64,000 bases of DNA from Chryseobacterium aquaeductus (GTDB taxonomy: Bacteria; Bacteroidota; Bacteroidia; Flavobacteriales; Weeksellaceae): contig NZ_CAJIMS010000001.1 of NCBI RefSeq assembly GCF_905175375.1, positions 1,860,001 through 1,924,000 of the forward strand, in the 5' to 3' direction. Positions 27,850-36,083 of this stretch are shown piece by piece. The notes below the pieces were generated by a model, which had not been told where the DNA came from, ran no database searches, and saw only the letters and a list, made by a program, of their open reading frames with translations. Position 1 is the stretch's first letter. The number at the start of each line of letters is the position of its first letter. The translations under genes were made by a program, and so were the position numbers.

Positions 27850-30420
27850 ATGTCGAAAAATTTAGTAATCGTCGAGTCTCCGGCAAAAGCAAAAACTATT
27901 CAGAAATATTTAGGGAAGGATTTCGAAGTCAAATCGAGCTTCGGACACATTCGTGATCTTCCAAAAAAAGGAATGGGAATTGACCTTGCCACCTTCAGTC
28001 CGGATTACGAAGTTTCTGCCGATAAAAAGAAATTGGTAACAGAATTAAAGTCTGCCGTAAAGAAAGCCGAAATGGTTTGGCTCGCTTCCGATGAGGATCG
28101 TGAAGGTGAAGCGATCGCTTGGCATTTGGCAGATGAATTAAAACTGAAACCCGAAAACAGAAAAAGAATCGTCTTTCACGAGATTACCAAAAATGCAATT
28201 CTTAAAGCAATTGAAAATCCGAGAGATATTGATCAGAATTTAGTCAACGCTCAACAGGCGAGAAGAGTTCTCGACAGAATCGTAGGTTTCGAAATGTCTC
28301 CCGTACTTTGGAAAAAAGTAAAACCAGGATTGTCTGCAGGAAGAGTGCAGTCGGTTGCAGTAAGATTGGTTGTAGAAAGAGAAAAAGAAATTCGACAGTT
28401 TACTCCAAAAGCAAGTTTCAAGCTTGACGGTATTTTCTTAAATAAATCTGAGCAGGAAATCGCTGCCAAACTTAAAAAAGATTTCGATAAAGAAGAAGAC
28501 GCAGAAAAATTCTTAGAATTAGCAAGAACAACTGAATTTAAAGTTTTGAATGTGGAAACCAAACCAGGTACACGTTCAGCTTCTGCACCGTTTACAACTT
28601 CAACTTTACAACAGGAAGCTTCTTCAAGATTAGGATATAATGTTACCAACACAATGCGTCTTGCACAGAGATTATACGAAGAAGGTTTCATTACTTATAT
28701 GAGAACCGACTCGGTAAATCTTTCTCAGGAAGCCATTGAAGGTGCAAAAAATCAAATTACATCAGAATATGGAGCAGAATATTCTGCACCCAGAAAATAT
28801 ACTACCAAATCAGCTTCAGCGCAGGAAGCTCACGAGGCGATCCGTCCGACAGATTTTTCTGTGAAATCAATTGGTGATGTTCAGTTGAGCAAATTGTATC
28901 AATTAATTTACAGAAGAACATTGGCTTCTCAGATGGCGAATGCTAAAATTGAGAAAACCGTTATCGAAATCGGAAATCCAAAACTTCCGCAGCATTTTGA
29001 AGCGCAGGGTGAAGTGATCATTTTCGACGGTTTCCTGAAAGCGTACGGAATCATAAAAACTGAAGACGAAGACGAAGAAAGCAACGAAAAACTATTACCG
29101 AAAGTTACCGTAGGTGAAGTTTTAGACTATAAAAAAATTACCGCTACAGAAAAATTCACAAGACCGGCAGCAAGATTTACCGAAGCAATGTTGGTGAAAA
29201 AACTGGAAGAATTGGGAATTGGTCGTCCGTCAACGTATGCGCCGACAATCCAGACCATTCAGAATCGTGAATATGTAGATAAAAGAGAGCTTGAACCGCA
29301 GACCCGTGAAGTGGTAAAAATCTCTTTGGCAAAAGATAAAATCAACAAAGAAGTTCTTGAAGATAGATTCGGGGGCGATAAGAATAAATTTATTCCTACC
29401 GATATTGGTGAAGTGGTGAATGACTTTTTAACCAACAATTTCGCTGAAATCTTAGATTACGGTTTCACGGCAAGAGTGGAAGAAAGCTTTGACGAAATTG
29501 CCAACGGCGAACAAAAGTGGAAAGAAATGATGACCGATTTCTACTCAAAATTCCATCCGAGAATTGAAGATGTAGAAGAAAATGCAGACCGTGCCAACGG
29601 AGAACGTCTTTTGGGTGTTGACCCGAAATCCGGAAAGAATATTTACGCAAGAATCGGAAGATTCGGACCGATGATTCAGATTGGTGAGCAGGATGATGAA
29701 GAAAAGCCAATTTTCGCATCATTGATGTCCGGACAAAATATTGCGACCATCGCATTAGAGGATGCTTTAGAATTGTTTAAATTACCATTTGAATTAAATG
29801 ATTTCGAAGATCAGTCGGTAACGATCGGTGTAGGAAGATTCGGGCCTTATGTGAAATGGGGCGAAACATATATCAGTATTCCGAAAGGTGAAGATCCGCT
29901 TTCTGTAGATCAAAAGCGTGCAGAAGAAATCATTGCTGAAAAGAAATTAGCCGATGCGCCGATTGCAACCTTCAAAGGTGAACCAATCACTAAAGGAACC
30001 GGTAGATTTGGTCCTTTCATCAAATATCAGAGCATCTTTATCAATGTTCCGAAGCGATATGATTTCGACAATCTTTCTCAAAGCGACATCAACGAATTGG
30101 TGGAAGCTAAATTAGAGAAAGAAGCCAACCGATACATCCAACAGTGGGAAAAGGAGAAAATCTCCCTTGAAAACGGAAGATGGGGACCTTTCATCAAATT
30201 TGGAAAAGCCATGTTCAAAATTCCAAAGAAGAAAGATGATACTAAATATGAAGCTGATGATTTGAAGGAAGTCACTCTCGATGAGGTTAAAAAATGGATT
30301 ACCGCACAAGATCCTAAAGCTTTTGTCGAGAAAAAGAAACCTGCAGCGAAAAAACCAGCCGCAAAAAAGGCTACGACAACGAAGAAAGCTCCGGCTAAAA
30401 AGCCTGCTGCTAAGAAATAA
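27850..30420 (+). CDS. topA: DNA topoisomerase I (type IA)
   Basis: 856 residues. The Toprim domain opens the protein (NLVIVESPAKAKTIQKYLG, with ASDEDREGEAIAWHL). The active-site Tyr283 lies in EGFITYMRTDS. Several C-terminal topoisomerase repeats (GRFGPFIK, GRWGPFIKF) follow, as is typical of Bacteroidota enzymes that use these instead of zinc fingers. The last 30 residues are a Lys/Ala/Pro-rich, histone-like tail. It relaxes negative supercoils in the nucleoid. A strong terminator ends the transcript. Confidence 0.97.
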   Translation: MSKNLVIVESPAKAKTIQKYLGKDFEVKSSFGHIRDLPKKGMGIDLATFSPDYEVSADKKKLVTELKSAVKKAEMVWLASDEDREGEAIAWHLADELKLKPENRKRIVFHEITKNAILKAIENPRDIDQNLVNAQQARRVLDRIVGFEMSPVLWKKVKPGLSAGRVQSVAVRLVVEREKEIRQFTPKASFKLDGIFLNKSEQEIAAKLKKDFDKEEDAEKFLELARTTEFKVLNVETKPGTRSASAPFTTSTLQQEASSRLGYNVTNTMRLAQRLYEEGFITYMRTDSVNLSQEAIEGAKNQITSEYGAEYSAPRKYTTKSASAQEAHEAIRPTDFSVKSIGDVQLSKLYQLIYRRTLASQMANAKIEKTVIEIGNPKLPQHFEAQGEVIIFDGFLKAYGIIKTEDEDEESNEKLLPKVTVGEVLDYKKITATEKFTRPAARFTEAMLVKKLEELGIGRPSTYAPTIQTIQNREYVDKRELEPQTREVVKISLAKDKINKEVLEDRFGGDKNKFIPTDIGEVVNDFLTNNFAEILDYGFTARVEESFDEIANGEQKWKEMMTDFYSKFHPRIEDVEENADRANGERLLGVDPKSGKNIYARIGRFGPMIQIGEQDDEEKPIFASLMSGQNIATIALEDALELFKLPFELNDFEDQSVTIGVGRFGPYVKWGETYISIPKGEDPLSVDQKRAEEIIAEKKLADAPIATFKGEPITKGTGRFGPFIKYQSIFINVPKRYDFDNLSQSDINELVEAKLEKEANRYIQQWEKEKISLENGRWGPFIKFGKAMFKIPKKKDDTKYEADDLKEVTLDEVKKWITAQDPKAFVEKKKPAAKKPAAKKATTTKKAPAKKPAAKK

Positions 30421-30440
30421 TTAGTTTTAAACTTAAATAT

Positions 30441-30474
30441 AAACCCCTTTTGATGATCTCAAAAGGGGTTTTGT
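30441..30474 (+). terminator. Rho-independent terminator after topA
   Basis: AAACCCCTTTTGA and TCAAAAGGGGTTT form a perfect 13-bp stem around TGATC, with T residues after it. Confidence 0.93.
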
Positions 30475-30496
30475 TTGGGTATTTCTAATTTACGCT

Positions 30497-30521
30497 GGCG
30501 CGCGAGCGTCTCACTCGTGTC
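30497..30521. repeat. REP-like hairpin (GCGCGAG...CTCGTGT)
   Basis: GCGCGAG and CTCGTGT form a 7-bp stem (with G-U pairs) around a CGTCTCA loop. The GTCTCACTC core also occurs beside the REP copy at 31391, so it may be a relative of the REP family further right. Confidence 0.55.
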
Positions 30522-30533
30522 GACAATGAGTTT

Positions 30534-31316
30534 TTATGAGTAAATTTTGTTTATAATTTCCATTGCTTCATTTTTGGCAGATTCAGTATTCTCAAACTTC
30601 CGCGAATAAAAGTAAAACAATGCTATTCCAAACTTTGGTAGTTCTAAAAATATATAATCATTTAATTGATGGAAAAAGTAAAAGTTTTCATTCTTTGTTT
30701 TAAATATTACCAGAGAATTTTCGTTACCGTTTTTAGATTTTTCAGTCACTCTTTTCTGCGAAGTTCTTATTTGAGTTAATGCTTTAGTTGGCGAATAATC
30801 AATATTTGCTCTCATTATCGAAACAGGAATATCTCTTAAATATTCGATAAATTGAGAGGATTTTGATTTAATAAATTTTCTCCGAATTTCTAATAATTGA
30901 AATTTATATTCAATAATTTCTAACCAACGAATTATGTTGTCTAGTTGCTCATTAGTAAAATAAGATTTTGATAAATCGGTTTCTTTAAAAATAGAAATAA
31001 TATAGCTTTCAATACTTGCTAATAAATTGTTGTTACAGTTTGCGCAAACTGGGACTGTTGTTTTGTTATAAGTTTGTTCACTACCATTTATATCAGTAAT
31101 AAAGAATTTTTTAGTGCAGTTTTCGAACGTCCATTTTGGTAAAACATGTTCTTTTGTCAATTTATCATTACTTGCGCAAAAAACACAAATGTCATTTTTT
31201 AAATTATTTTTTAAACTAATTCTCGAGACATGCCTTTCCACAACATCATCTATAATTTCTTTAGAATTCTTTCTTAATTTTACTCGAAGATTCCTTAGCT
31301 TAATATCAATTTCCAT
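30534..31316 (-). CDS. HNH-endonuclease-like zinc protein, accessory
   Basis: 260 residues. A zinc-binding pair CVFCAS ... VCANCNNN brackets the segment LTKEHVLPKW, whose Glu-His fits the beta-hairpin of HNH/McrA-like nucleases. The C-terminal 170 residues have no motif I recognise. Such proteins occur in defence and mobile-element neighbourhoods. The next elements are a RAYT and a HEPN-like gene. The final catalytic His is not obvious, so nuclease activity is uncertain. Low GC and the position between REP-like hairpins suggest acquisition. Confidence 0.65.
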   Translation of the reverse strand: MEIDIKLRNLRVKLRKNSKEIIDDVVERHVSRISLKNNLKNDICVFCASNDKLTKEHVLPKWTFENCTKKFFITDINGSEQTYNKTTVPVCANCNNNLLASIESYIISIFKETDLSKSYFTNEQLDNIIRWLEIIEYKFQLLEIRRKFIKSKSSQFIEYLRDIPVSIMRANIDYSPTKALTQIRTSQKRVTEKSKNGNENSLVIFKTKNENFYFFHQLNDYIFLELPKFGIALFYFYSRKFENTESAKNEAMEIINKIYS

Positions 31317-31353
31317 AAGATATTTTGTGTATTAAACGTTTTTGAAATTTACC

Positions 31354-31402
31354 AAACCCCCGCTGCGCAAAGTCTCCCGACTTTGAGCAAGTCTCACTCA
31401 TC
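31354..31402. repeat. REP element A
   Basis: GCGCAAAGTC and GACTTTGAGC form the hairpin around TCCC, preceded by AACCCCCGCT. It overlaps the 3' end of the RAYT gene. The first 35 nt are identical to REP C. Confidence 0.85.
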
Positions 31403-31999
31403 ATAATTATTATAATTCCAAAATTCATTTCTTTTTGTAACATCAATGATCGGGTTATCTGCCAATTCAACTTCTAATAATCCTTTTCCTGTCACATAGT
31501 TGCTTGCCGAAGAGTATATGTAGTGTTGCGCTTTTTCCACAATTCCTGCCCTTATTGGATTGAGGTGGATGTAGTTGAGTTTGGCCCACATAAAATGTAA
31601 AGTGTATATTTCTTCTGCGTGATTTCCGTACTGCCAGAACTGGTAATTCTTATTTCTGCTGTGGCTTTCTGTGGCTTTTTTAAACAAATCCAGCATCCAT
31701 GCTTTTCTGCTTTCGGGTTCTGTCTGTATCGCTTCTACAATATTTTTGCTGGTAAACTTTTTAAAATCTCTTATCAAATCGGATAATCTGCCATCTTTGG
31801 ACTGCACTATCAAATGAATGTGGTTGCTCATAATGACATAGCCATACAAAAGCATTCCTTTCTCTTTGATACAATAATCCAATGAAGAAATCACAATGTC
31901 TCTATAAACCTTTCTTGTGAAAATATCTACCCAATCTACTGCTGTGCAAGTTATAAAGTGTGGTCTTTCCTGGTCTTTTACCGTGTAGCCTTCTTTCAT
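31394..31999 (-). CDS. REP-associated tyrosine transposase (RAYT, Y1/HUH family)
   Basis: 201 residues, IS200-like Y1 transposase fold. The HUH motif is His60-Ile-His62 in GYVIMSNHIHLIVQ. The N-terminal FITCTAVDWVDIFTR and later WAKLNYIHLNPIRAGIV are typical of this family. RAYTs nick single-stranded REP hairpins and are domesticated or slow-moving relatives of IS200. Hairpins of one sequence family lie directly at both ends (31354-31402, 32025-32092), as expected for its substrate. Confidence 0.9.
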   Translation of the reverse strand: MKEGYTVKDQERPHFITCTAVDWVDIFTRKVYRDIVISSLDYCIKEKGMLLYGYVIMSNHIHLIVQSKDGRLSDLIRDFKKFTSKNIVEAIQTEPESRKAWMLDLFKKATESHSRNKNYQFWQYGNHAEEIYTLHFMWAKLNYIHLNPIRAGIVEKAQHYIYSSASNYVTGKGLLEVELADNPIIDVTKRNEFWNYNNYDE

Positions 32000-32024
32000 T
32001 TGTTTTGTGTTTTTATTTTATGTG

Positions 32025-32092
32025 TTGTTGCTCAAGTCAGGAGACTTGGATGGTGGTTGCTCAAAGTCAGGAGACTTTGCGCAGCGGATGGA
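32025..32092. repeat. REP element B, two hairpins in inverse orientation
   Basis: Two stems with the same AGGA loop stand in tandem: CAAGTC/GACTTG at 32033-32048 and CAAAGTC/GACTTTG at 32062-32079. The second is the reverse complement of REP A and C through GCGCAGCGG. It lies between the RAYT start and the HEPN-like gene stop. Confidence 0.85.
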
Positions 32093-32100
32093 ATGTAATC

Positions 32101-33042
32101 CTATTTTAGTGGTAGTGTTAGGTTTTCATACTCATTTTGAGTTTCTACAATTAAATTTATTATTGCCCCTGTCGAATAAAGCATATACTTCGCGAGGCTA
32201 TCTGGAATTATTTTTTTTTCTACACCTTGTCCATGCCCACTATTTTTATTTCGTATGGTCGGGATATTAGCACTTAATATCTGTTTAAAAGAATTCAAAT
32301 AGCTTTCATGATATGCTTTAAAAAAATTGTTACTAATAAGATGATTAATAAGAGTTGAGGAAGTGTCTCTTTCTTTATCATAATTCCATGAATTTTTGTA
32401 ACATATTATTTTCATAGTTGTTTCAAATGCCTTTAAACATTCATTTAAACATTCAATATTTCTTTTTTGTTTAAAATGTTCGTGAGCTTTTAAATATTCT
32501 TCGTTTGCATTCTGATAATCGACATTATTAATAAGGTTAAAAGTACTAGAAACGGTTTCTTCGTGCAGAAATTGATTGTCTACTCGTAGAATTTTCGAAT
32601 TTTCGAAAATATAACCTATTCCGTTTTCTCTAAATCTCGTATTTAAGTCATTCTTTGCTTCTTTAGAAGTATAATACAAATCAATAAAATAATTGTGTTT
32701 TAACCAATCATCAACAAACTCGATTTTTGTAAATATAATATGGATTATATCTAATAAGATTTCAATATCTGTATTTTCTTGAATAAATTTTTCTAATTGA
32801 TTTTTTTCATCAGGACAAAATAATCCATTGGAATATAAATTATCCAAACCAAACTCTCTACAAGCAATATTAAAAATTTGACTTATTGTAAGTTCACTAA
32901 TTTCCAGAGGGAATTTCTTGTGTTCAAAAAAATCTTTCCAAATAAAATTTATTTGATTCTTAACTTTAGAATCTAAAGTGTCATAAATGAAGGATTGCGG
33001 ATCTCCTTTTGTTTCTTTTGAATATGTTTTAAAAGTAGCCAT
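32101..33042 (-). CDS. HEPN-like abortive-infection family protein
   Basis: 313 residues from ATG 33042; the longer frame to 33138 runs through REP C and is rejected. The C-terminal domain contains PTIRNKNSGHGQG followed by DSLAKYML. This resembles the C-terminal domain of Abi proteins of the STM4504/AbiJ kind. Arg264 and His270 form an RX5H motif, the RNase signature of HEPN domains. The N-terminal 200 residues are helical. Such proteins cut RNA on phage infection. It is bracketed by REP B and REP C. Family likely; defence activity inferred. Confidence 0.65.
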   Translation of the reverse strand: MATFKTYSKETKGDPQSFIYDTLDSKVKNQINFIWKDFFEHKKFPLEISELTISQIFNIACREFGLDNLYSNGLFCPDEKNQLEKFIQENTDIEILLDIIHIIFTKIEFVDDWLKHNYFIDLYYTSKEAKNDLNTRFRENGIGYIFENSKILRVDNQFLHEETVSSTFNLINNVDYQNANEEYLKAHEHFKQKRNIECLNECLKAFETTMKIICYKNSWNYDKERDTSSTLINHLISNNFFKAYHESYLNSFKQILSANIPTIRNKNSGHGQGVEKKIIPDSLAKYMLYSTGAIINLIVETQNEYENLTLPLK

Positions 33043-33092
33043 TGATGTAATTTTTTTTATTTCTATTAATAACAAACCTAGTAACGTAAATT

Positions 33093-33131
33093 TAAACCCC
33101 CGCTGCGCAAAGTCTCCCGACTTTGAGCGAG
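33093..33131. repeat. REP element C
   Basis: Identical over 35 nt to REP A (33094-33128 versus 31354-31388) and in the same orientation, 1740 bp away. It lies just upstream of the HEPN-like gene. Confidence 0.85.
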
Positions 33132-33195
33132 ATATCACTCATCATTAGTATTAATTAATAACCCAAATATACCCACATTTCCCAATCCACCCAAA

Positions 33196-33381
33196 AACTC
33201 TCATCATCCACTCTTTTACGTCATCATTCACTCTCAAAGACTCATCATCGACTCTTTAATACTAGAAAACGAGTCTTCAACAATCGTTTTTGAGTGTTTT
33301 ATATTCATCGGAGAGTCTTTAAGAATGAAAAACGACTCTTTGATACTGGTTGTTGAGTGTCAAAGAGTCGTTGGTGAGTTT
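33196..33381. repeat. Clustered GACTC/GAGTC palindromes
   Basis: Five ACTC words spaced about 10-20 bp apart on the left are answered by GAGTC/GAGTG words on the right. The strongest pair is AACGACTCTTTGA (33331-33343) and its perfect complement (33360-33372), a 13-bp stem around 16 nt. Confidence 0.7.
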
Positions 33382-33421
33382 TAGAAGAAGTTTTTCTTCG
33401 ATTTAATTAGGTCACAAAATC

Positions 33422-33901
33422 TTATTCTTTTTTAGCTGCTGGTTTAAATCCTCTTCTTACAAATCTCTGGCTGAGATCATCGTAAATAGGTTTTGCGGTC
33501 GTTACACCTTTGTCAGCTGCTTCTTTTGCAGTTCCATAGTAAAGTAGGGCAGACATCAGAGCTTCACTTCCTGTTATAGTTAGGGTATCCTCAATGTCGG
33601 AAGCGAGTTGCGTGGCGAGATTCCCAATTGGGGTAAGCGACGAAACGACTGCTTCGTCTTTTAGAAATTCAGTTTTGTCCATGTACGCCGGGATAAATTC
33701 AGGGTTGGTCTCCATGTAGCTCTTCACTTTTTGTACAGTCGCCACTGTTTTATCGCCCATTTTGAAGAGAGCTTTTCTTTCTTCGGTCGTTAAGCCTTGA
33801 AGATAAGGTGCAAGTAAAGTTTTGCACTGCTGTAATTTTTGATTGACCTCTTCAATGATATTTGAAGGAATTTCTACACTGATTTGATTTTTTGTACTCA
33901 T
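33422..33901 (-). CDS. Conserved-looking soluble protein, function unknown
   Basis: 159 residues, mostly helical, no signal peptide. The N-terminus (EIPSNIIEEVNQKLQQCKTL) and middle (TTEERKALFKMGDKTVATVQ) look like helical packing units. A small-residue-rich C-terminal part ends in basic RRGFKPAAKKE. The base composition matches the core genome. I do not recognise a family. It is monocistronic, with the palindrome field just downstream. Confidence 0.7.
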   Translation of the reverse strand: MSTKNQISVEIPSNIIEEVNQKLQQCKTLLAPYLQGLTTEERKALFKMGDKTVATVQKVKSYMETNPEFIPAYMDKTEFLKDEAVVSSLTPIGNLATQLASDIEDTLTITGSEALMSALLYYGTAKEAADKGVTTAKPIYDDLSQRFVRRGFKPAAKKE

Positions 33902-34146
33902 CGTTTGTGAATTTAATTTGTTATTCAGTCAAAAATAATAAATTTTAATTGATAATCGATCTGTTTGTGTTGAAATTTTAAATTTATTGAGATTGTATAA
34001 GTTTTATAAAAGCAAAAAGCTTAAAAAGCAAAAACTATTTAAAAATCGACTGCTGACAATGGTTTTTTTTAGTATTACTAATGACCTTCGATGTCCGATA
34101 AAAACTAATCTTACATTTAAGTCGTATGTTGTTTTAAACCATAACT

Positions 34147-35295
34147 ATGATTCGTTTCATTCTCATCATTATCCTCTTCATCCTTTCTCTTGTGAATTTC
34201 TTTCCTGTACCAAGTCAGAGTACGTGGTACGTTGGTATTGCGGTTCCCGAATTTCCTTGGGTATTCATGTTGGTTTCTATTGCATTAATGATTTGGAGCT
34301 GGTATTCTAAAAAACTGAGAATGGCTTCATTGATTGTAAGCGTAATAACTTTTGTGATACTGACATCACCAATTGTACGTGCATACAACGTTGGAAGCCA
34401 TTTGAGTGAAGATCTTGAAAATTCGTTTGGAGTGAAAGATGATGATATGAAAGGCTTTCATCAGGAAAAGCCTTTTAGTTTTCTCCAAATGTTTACAGGA
34501 AATGGAGCGAAAGATATTCCATTTAAAACCTATCATTTTGCAAAACCTGCCGGGGTTGATCTTACTTTGAATTTTACTCCTTCAGCAATTCCCGGTGTTC
34601 GTCCGTGTTTAATTGTAGTTCATGGCGGTTCATGGAAACGCGGTGATAACAGTGAAATTGCTGCAGCCAATAATTATTTTGCCAATGCCGGTTATCAGGT
34701 GGCAACCATCAATTACAGATTGGCTCCGAAATTCCCAAGTCCGGCGCAACAGGAAGATTTGCACTCTGCAATGAAGTGGCTTCGCCAAAATGCTAAAGAA
34801 TTAAAAATTGATACGACCAATTTTGTTCTGATGGGAAGATCAGCAGGTGCATCGATTGTTTTAACGATGGCTTATACCGGAAAAGAAAGTGGTGTAAAAG
34901 GTGTCGCCGCTTTTTATGGAGCGATCAATATGCCGTGGAGTTATAAAAATCCCGACAATCCTTTAATCATGGATTCCAGAGAAGTACAGCGAGATTTTCT
35001 CGGTGGCACACCAGAAGAAGTTCCTGAAAGATATATTGCAGAATCACCGTTGTTTCATATCAATTCAAAGACGACTTCGACGTTGCTTGCTCATGGTTGT
35101 CTTGATGCACACGTCTGGCATATTCAAAGTGAAATGATGAAAAAAGAATTAGACAAACATCATGTGAAAAATTATCTGCTCACTATTCCGTGGGGAACAC
35201 ATGGTTTTGAGTATAATTTGAATGGTCCTGCCGGACAATTATCGATGTATTCGGTAGAACGATTTTTTTATTCTGTGACGCAGATGAAAAAGTAA
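34147..35295 (+). CDS. Alpha/beta hydrolase (HSL/esterase type), membrane-anchored
   Basis: 382 residues. Three hydrophobic segments in the first 90 residues anchor it in the membrane. The hydrolase domain has the oxyanion motif HGGSWKRGD and the nucleophile Ser232 in MGRSAGAS. Asp320 (HGCLDAHVW) and His352 (GTHGFEY) complete the triad. The HGG box places it with hormone-sensitive-lipase-like carboxylesterases acting on small esters. It is an isolated plus-strand gene convergent with the Fic gene, with only 3 bp between their ends. Confidence 0.88.
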   Translation: MIRFILIIILFILSLVNFFPVPSQSTWYVGIAVPEFPWVFMLVSIALMIWSWYSKKLRMASLIVSVITFVILTSPIVRAYNVGSHLSEDLENSFGVKDDDMKGFHQEKPFSFLQMFTGNGAKDIPFKTYHFAKPAGVDLTLNFTPSAIPGVRPCLIVVHGGSWKRGDNSEIAAANNYFANAGYQVATINYRLAPKFPSPAQQEDLHSAMKWLRQNAKELKIDTTNFVLMGRSAGASIVLTMAYTGKESGVKGVAAFYGAINMPWSYKNPDNPLIMDSREVQRDFLGGTPEEVPERYIAESPLFHINSKTTSTLLAHGCLDAHVWHIQSEMMKKELDKHHVKNYLLTIPWGTHGFEYNLNGPAGQLSMYSVERFFYSVTQMKK

Positions 35296-35298
35296 TGA

Positions 35299-35853
35299 TT
35301 ATTCGTCGTTATCTTTCTCATAACCTTCATAATAGTATGACTGCTCGATTCCTTTAAAAATAATTTCTCTGTTGTCTACTTCGTCGGTGAGATTTTCTTT
35401 CAATAATGTTCTTAATTCTAAATCATTGATAGGACTTCTTTCCATCGACTGTAAATAGAGTGTTTTGTCGACGAATTGCCAATTGACAACTTTTTTAATT
35501 TTTTTTTTCAAAATCATATCCAGCCATATTCTCATCGATCTGCCGTTTCCTTCCATGAATGGATGAGCAATATTCATCTCGACATATTTTGCAATAATTT
35601 CTTCAAAATTATTTTCTGGCATTTGCTCAATCTTTACTAAAATTTCATTGAGATATAACGCATTCGCAAATCTAAAACCGCCTTTTGAAATATTAAGTTT
35701 TCTTACTTCTCCCGCAAAGTCATACAGACCACCAAATAAATAACGGTGAATTTCCTGAAGACCTTTGCTAGTAACAATTTCTATTGTCTCAATATCCTTC
35801 GATTCAAATAATCGGTATGCGTTTTCTAAACTGTTTTTGTCAATGTTTTTCAT
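35299..35853 (-). CDS. Fic-domain AMP transferase, class III-like with C-terminal inhibitory motif
   Basis: 184 residues. The Fic core motif is His97-PFMEGNGR105. The C-terminus carries Ser172-Tyr-Tyr-Tyr-Glu176-Gly177, matching the autoinhibitory (S/T)xxxE(G/N) motif. In class III enzymes such as Neisseria NmFic that motif sits in the last helix. The total length is also close to NmFic (about 190). Fic enzymes transfer AMP to protein hydroxyls; class III members have been shown to modify DNA gyrase. No antitoxin gene adjoins, consistent with built-in inhibition. The target is inferred, not shown. Confidence 0.88.
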   Translation of the reverse strand: MKNIDKNSLENAYRLFESKDIETIEIVTSKGLQEIHRYLFGGLYDFAGEVRKLNISKGGFRFANALYLNEILVKIEQMPENNFEEIIAKYVEMNIAHPFMEGNGRSMRIWLDMILKKKIKKVVNWQFVDKTLYLQSMERSPINDLELRTLLKENLTDEVDNREIIFKGIEQSYYYEGYEKDNDE

Positions 35854-36083
35854 GGGAATTTATAGCAAATTAAGTCTGTAGCAAAAATACTCAAAATGAG
35901 TGAAATTGTGTTTTAATTATTATGTTTTATGATGTTCGTTTATGATATTATTCCCTTTAAATCGGGTAAGTTATTATAAACAATGGAAATTTTATTTGAT
36001 CGTCTAAATTTTTAAACTTAAACCCTAAAGCGCAGGATACTCAATCTATCAGCAACGCATAATTTAGCTGTAAATGAGAACCT

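Larger units (their letters stand above)
33043..33421. other. 379-bp spacer with REP C and a GAGTC palindrome field
   Basis: No gene is seen. It contains REP C (33093-33131) and, from 33196 to 33381, a dense set of ACTC/GAGT words in both orientations. Confidence 0.75.

Noticed and set aside
31394..31999. RAYT as an active IS200/IS605 insertion sequence
   Set aside because: No TnpB partner and no typical IS ends; the flanking hairpins fit the REP/RAYT relation instead.
33043..33138. N-terminal extension of the HEPN-like protein
   Set aside because: The extra codons translate REP C; ATG 33042 gives a natural start.
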